Source: Planctomycetota bacterium (GTDB taxonomy: Bacteria > Planctomycetota > UBA11346). From it: a stretch of 64,000 bases of DNA. The notes under the pieces were generated by a model, which ran no database searches, was not told where the DNA came from, and was given only the letters and a program-made list of their open reading frames with translations. Below are positions 63,502-64,000 of this stretch, piece by piece (the first letter of the stretch is position 1; each line of letters starts with the position of its first letter). Where the stretch lies: contig JACDEI010000020.1 of assembly GCA_013816485.1 (NCBI GenBank), positions 1-64,000 on the forward strand, given 5' to 3'. The translations under genes were made by a program, and so were the position numbers.

Positions 63502-64000
63502 GGCTTGCCTCCTGACGATGGTGATGGATCGCGCAGGATGGCCGATTCATCGTCTTCTTCCGCGTTTTCTTCCGCCTCGGCTGCTCCTCCTCCTGGGCGC
63601 TGGTGATCGATCCGTGGCCGCACGGTGGCCGGGAATCGCAACTGCCAGGAGATGGCCCCCTCCACCGGCGGCTTGCGCAGGTCAAGATCAAGGTGCCAGA
63701 CCGGATCTTCGAGCAGGCGACGGTCGAGCAGTTCAGGAGCGATCGCCGGAGCCAACGATACCAGTTGGATGCTGCCGTCCTTGGGCACCGGCATCGCCTC
63801 GTCGATGCGGATGCTGTCGTAGAGGCCGGGTGGCGCATCGACGCGGATCCGCGTGGTGTAGGTCCGCGTACGTTTGCCCCAGGCTTCGTCATCCGCGCGC
63901 TCTTCGCTGCGCGTGACCAGCACCCGATCATCGCGCCCCAGATCGAGCTGCAGCGCCGCTCCGGGTTCGGTGAATGGCAGGTTGATCTGCCCCAGACGCT
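63498..64000 (-). CDS. DUF4139-type protein, 5' part outside the window
   Basis: The C-terminal ~167 codons only; the frame is open to the window edge. The visible part contains the DUF4139-like ending (INLPFTEPGAALQLDLG, DDRVLVTRSEERADDE, GAISWQLRFPATV) followed by an acidic Glu/Asp-rich tail. It resembles the next gene, suggesting a tandem duplication. Its stop overlaps the following start in an ATGA. Confidence 0.72.
   Translation of the reverse strand, partial: RLGQINLPFTEPGAALQLDLGRDDRVLVTRSEERADDEAWGKRTRTYTTRIRVDAPPGLYDSIRIDEAMPVPKDGSIQLVSLAPAIAPELLDRRLLEDPVWHLDLDLRKPPVEGAISWQLRFPATVRPRIDHQRPGGGAAEAEENAEEDDESAILRDPSPSSGGKP

Overview
The window is GC-rich, densely coding bacterial chromosome, and it most probably comes from the PVC superphylum (Planctomycetota or a relative such as Verrucomicrobiota). 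The assignment rests on family content: two giant exported proteins of the Pirellula/Verrucomicrobium dehydrogenase/HEAT/cytochrome c type, a PSCyt1-PSCyt2-PA14-PSD1 protein next to a DUF1501 protein, an ECF sigma factor followed by a FecR-LamG protein, a lone heme-binding cytochrome, a CRTAC1-like FG-GAP/UnbV protein and an orphan pseudopilin. No rRNA, insertion sequence, prophage or CRISPR array was seen. One tRNA gene (tRNA-Cys, GCA) is present.

Layout. 0.1-8 kb: a YacL-like PIN/TRAM membrane protein, a single-HKD phospholipase D protein, a STAS protein overlapping a GT9 glycosyltransferase, an HTH-receiver regulator, polyprenyl diphosphate synthase, pcnB-like polymerase and a divergent truA. 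8-19 kb: an SDR reductase, an 870-aa orphan membrane protein overlapping hemC, a secreted DegP-like protease with a partner hydrolase-like protein (and the eroded tail of a second copy), a Gfo/Idh/MocA oxidoreductase with a TIM-barrel isomerase, and small membrane proteins. 19-32 kb: a 1461-aa ThuA/SGNH/propeller/HEAT/cytochrome c fusion, a CRTAC1-like protein and a second 1147-aa propeller/HEAT/cytochrome c protein. 32-36 kb: menD, a pseudopilin, a PfkB kinase and a bifunctional-nuclease-domain protein. 36-44 kb: ECF sigma, FecR-LamG, PSD1, DUF1501 and propeller genes, probably one unit. 44-49 kb: cbb3 oxidase genes (fused ccoNO, monoheme ccoP, ccoG). 49-58.6 kb: a hydrolase-fold protein with Gly at the nucleophile position, an MBL-fold protein, queA, rpmB, tRNA-Cys, a DEAD-box helicase, a small cytochrome, a family-2 glycosyltransferase and tsaE. 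58.7-64 kb: a tandem glycine riboswitch before full-length gcvP, then two overlapping DUF4139-type genes, the outer one cut by the window end.

The inferred theme is aerobic or microaerobic respiration fed by exported c-type cytochrome fusion proteins, with menaquinone (menD), haem (hemC) and a high-affinity cbb3 terminal oxidase in the same window.

The most unusual structure is not a protein. Short-period repeats are scattered through the spacers: 9-mers related to GGTACGAGG, 7-mers related to CGTGCGA, and others related to TCCGGAAG. They are usually arranged as a forward array, a short core and the inverted array, so each can fold into a long hairpin. One is a 169-bp element with 20-bp terminal inverted repeats. 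Two have entered or supply coding sequence, in queA and gcvP.
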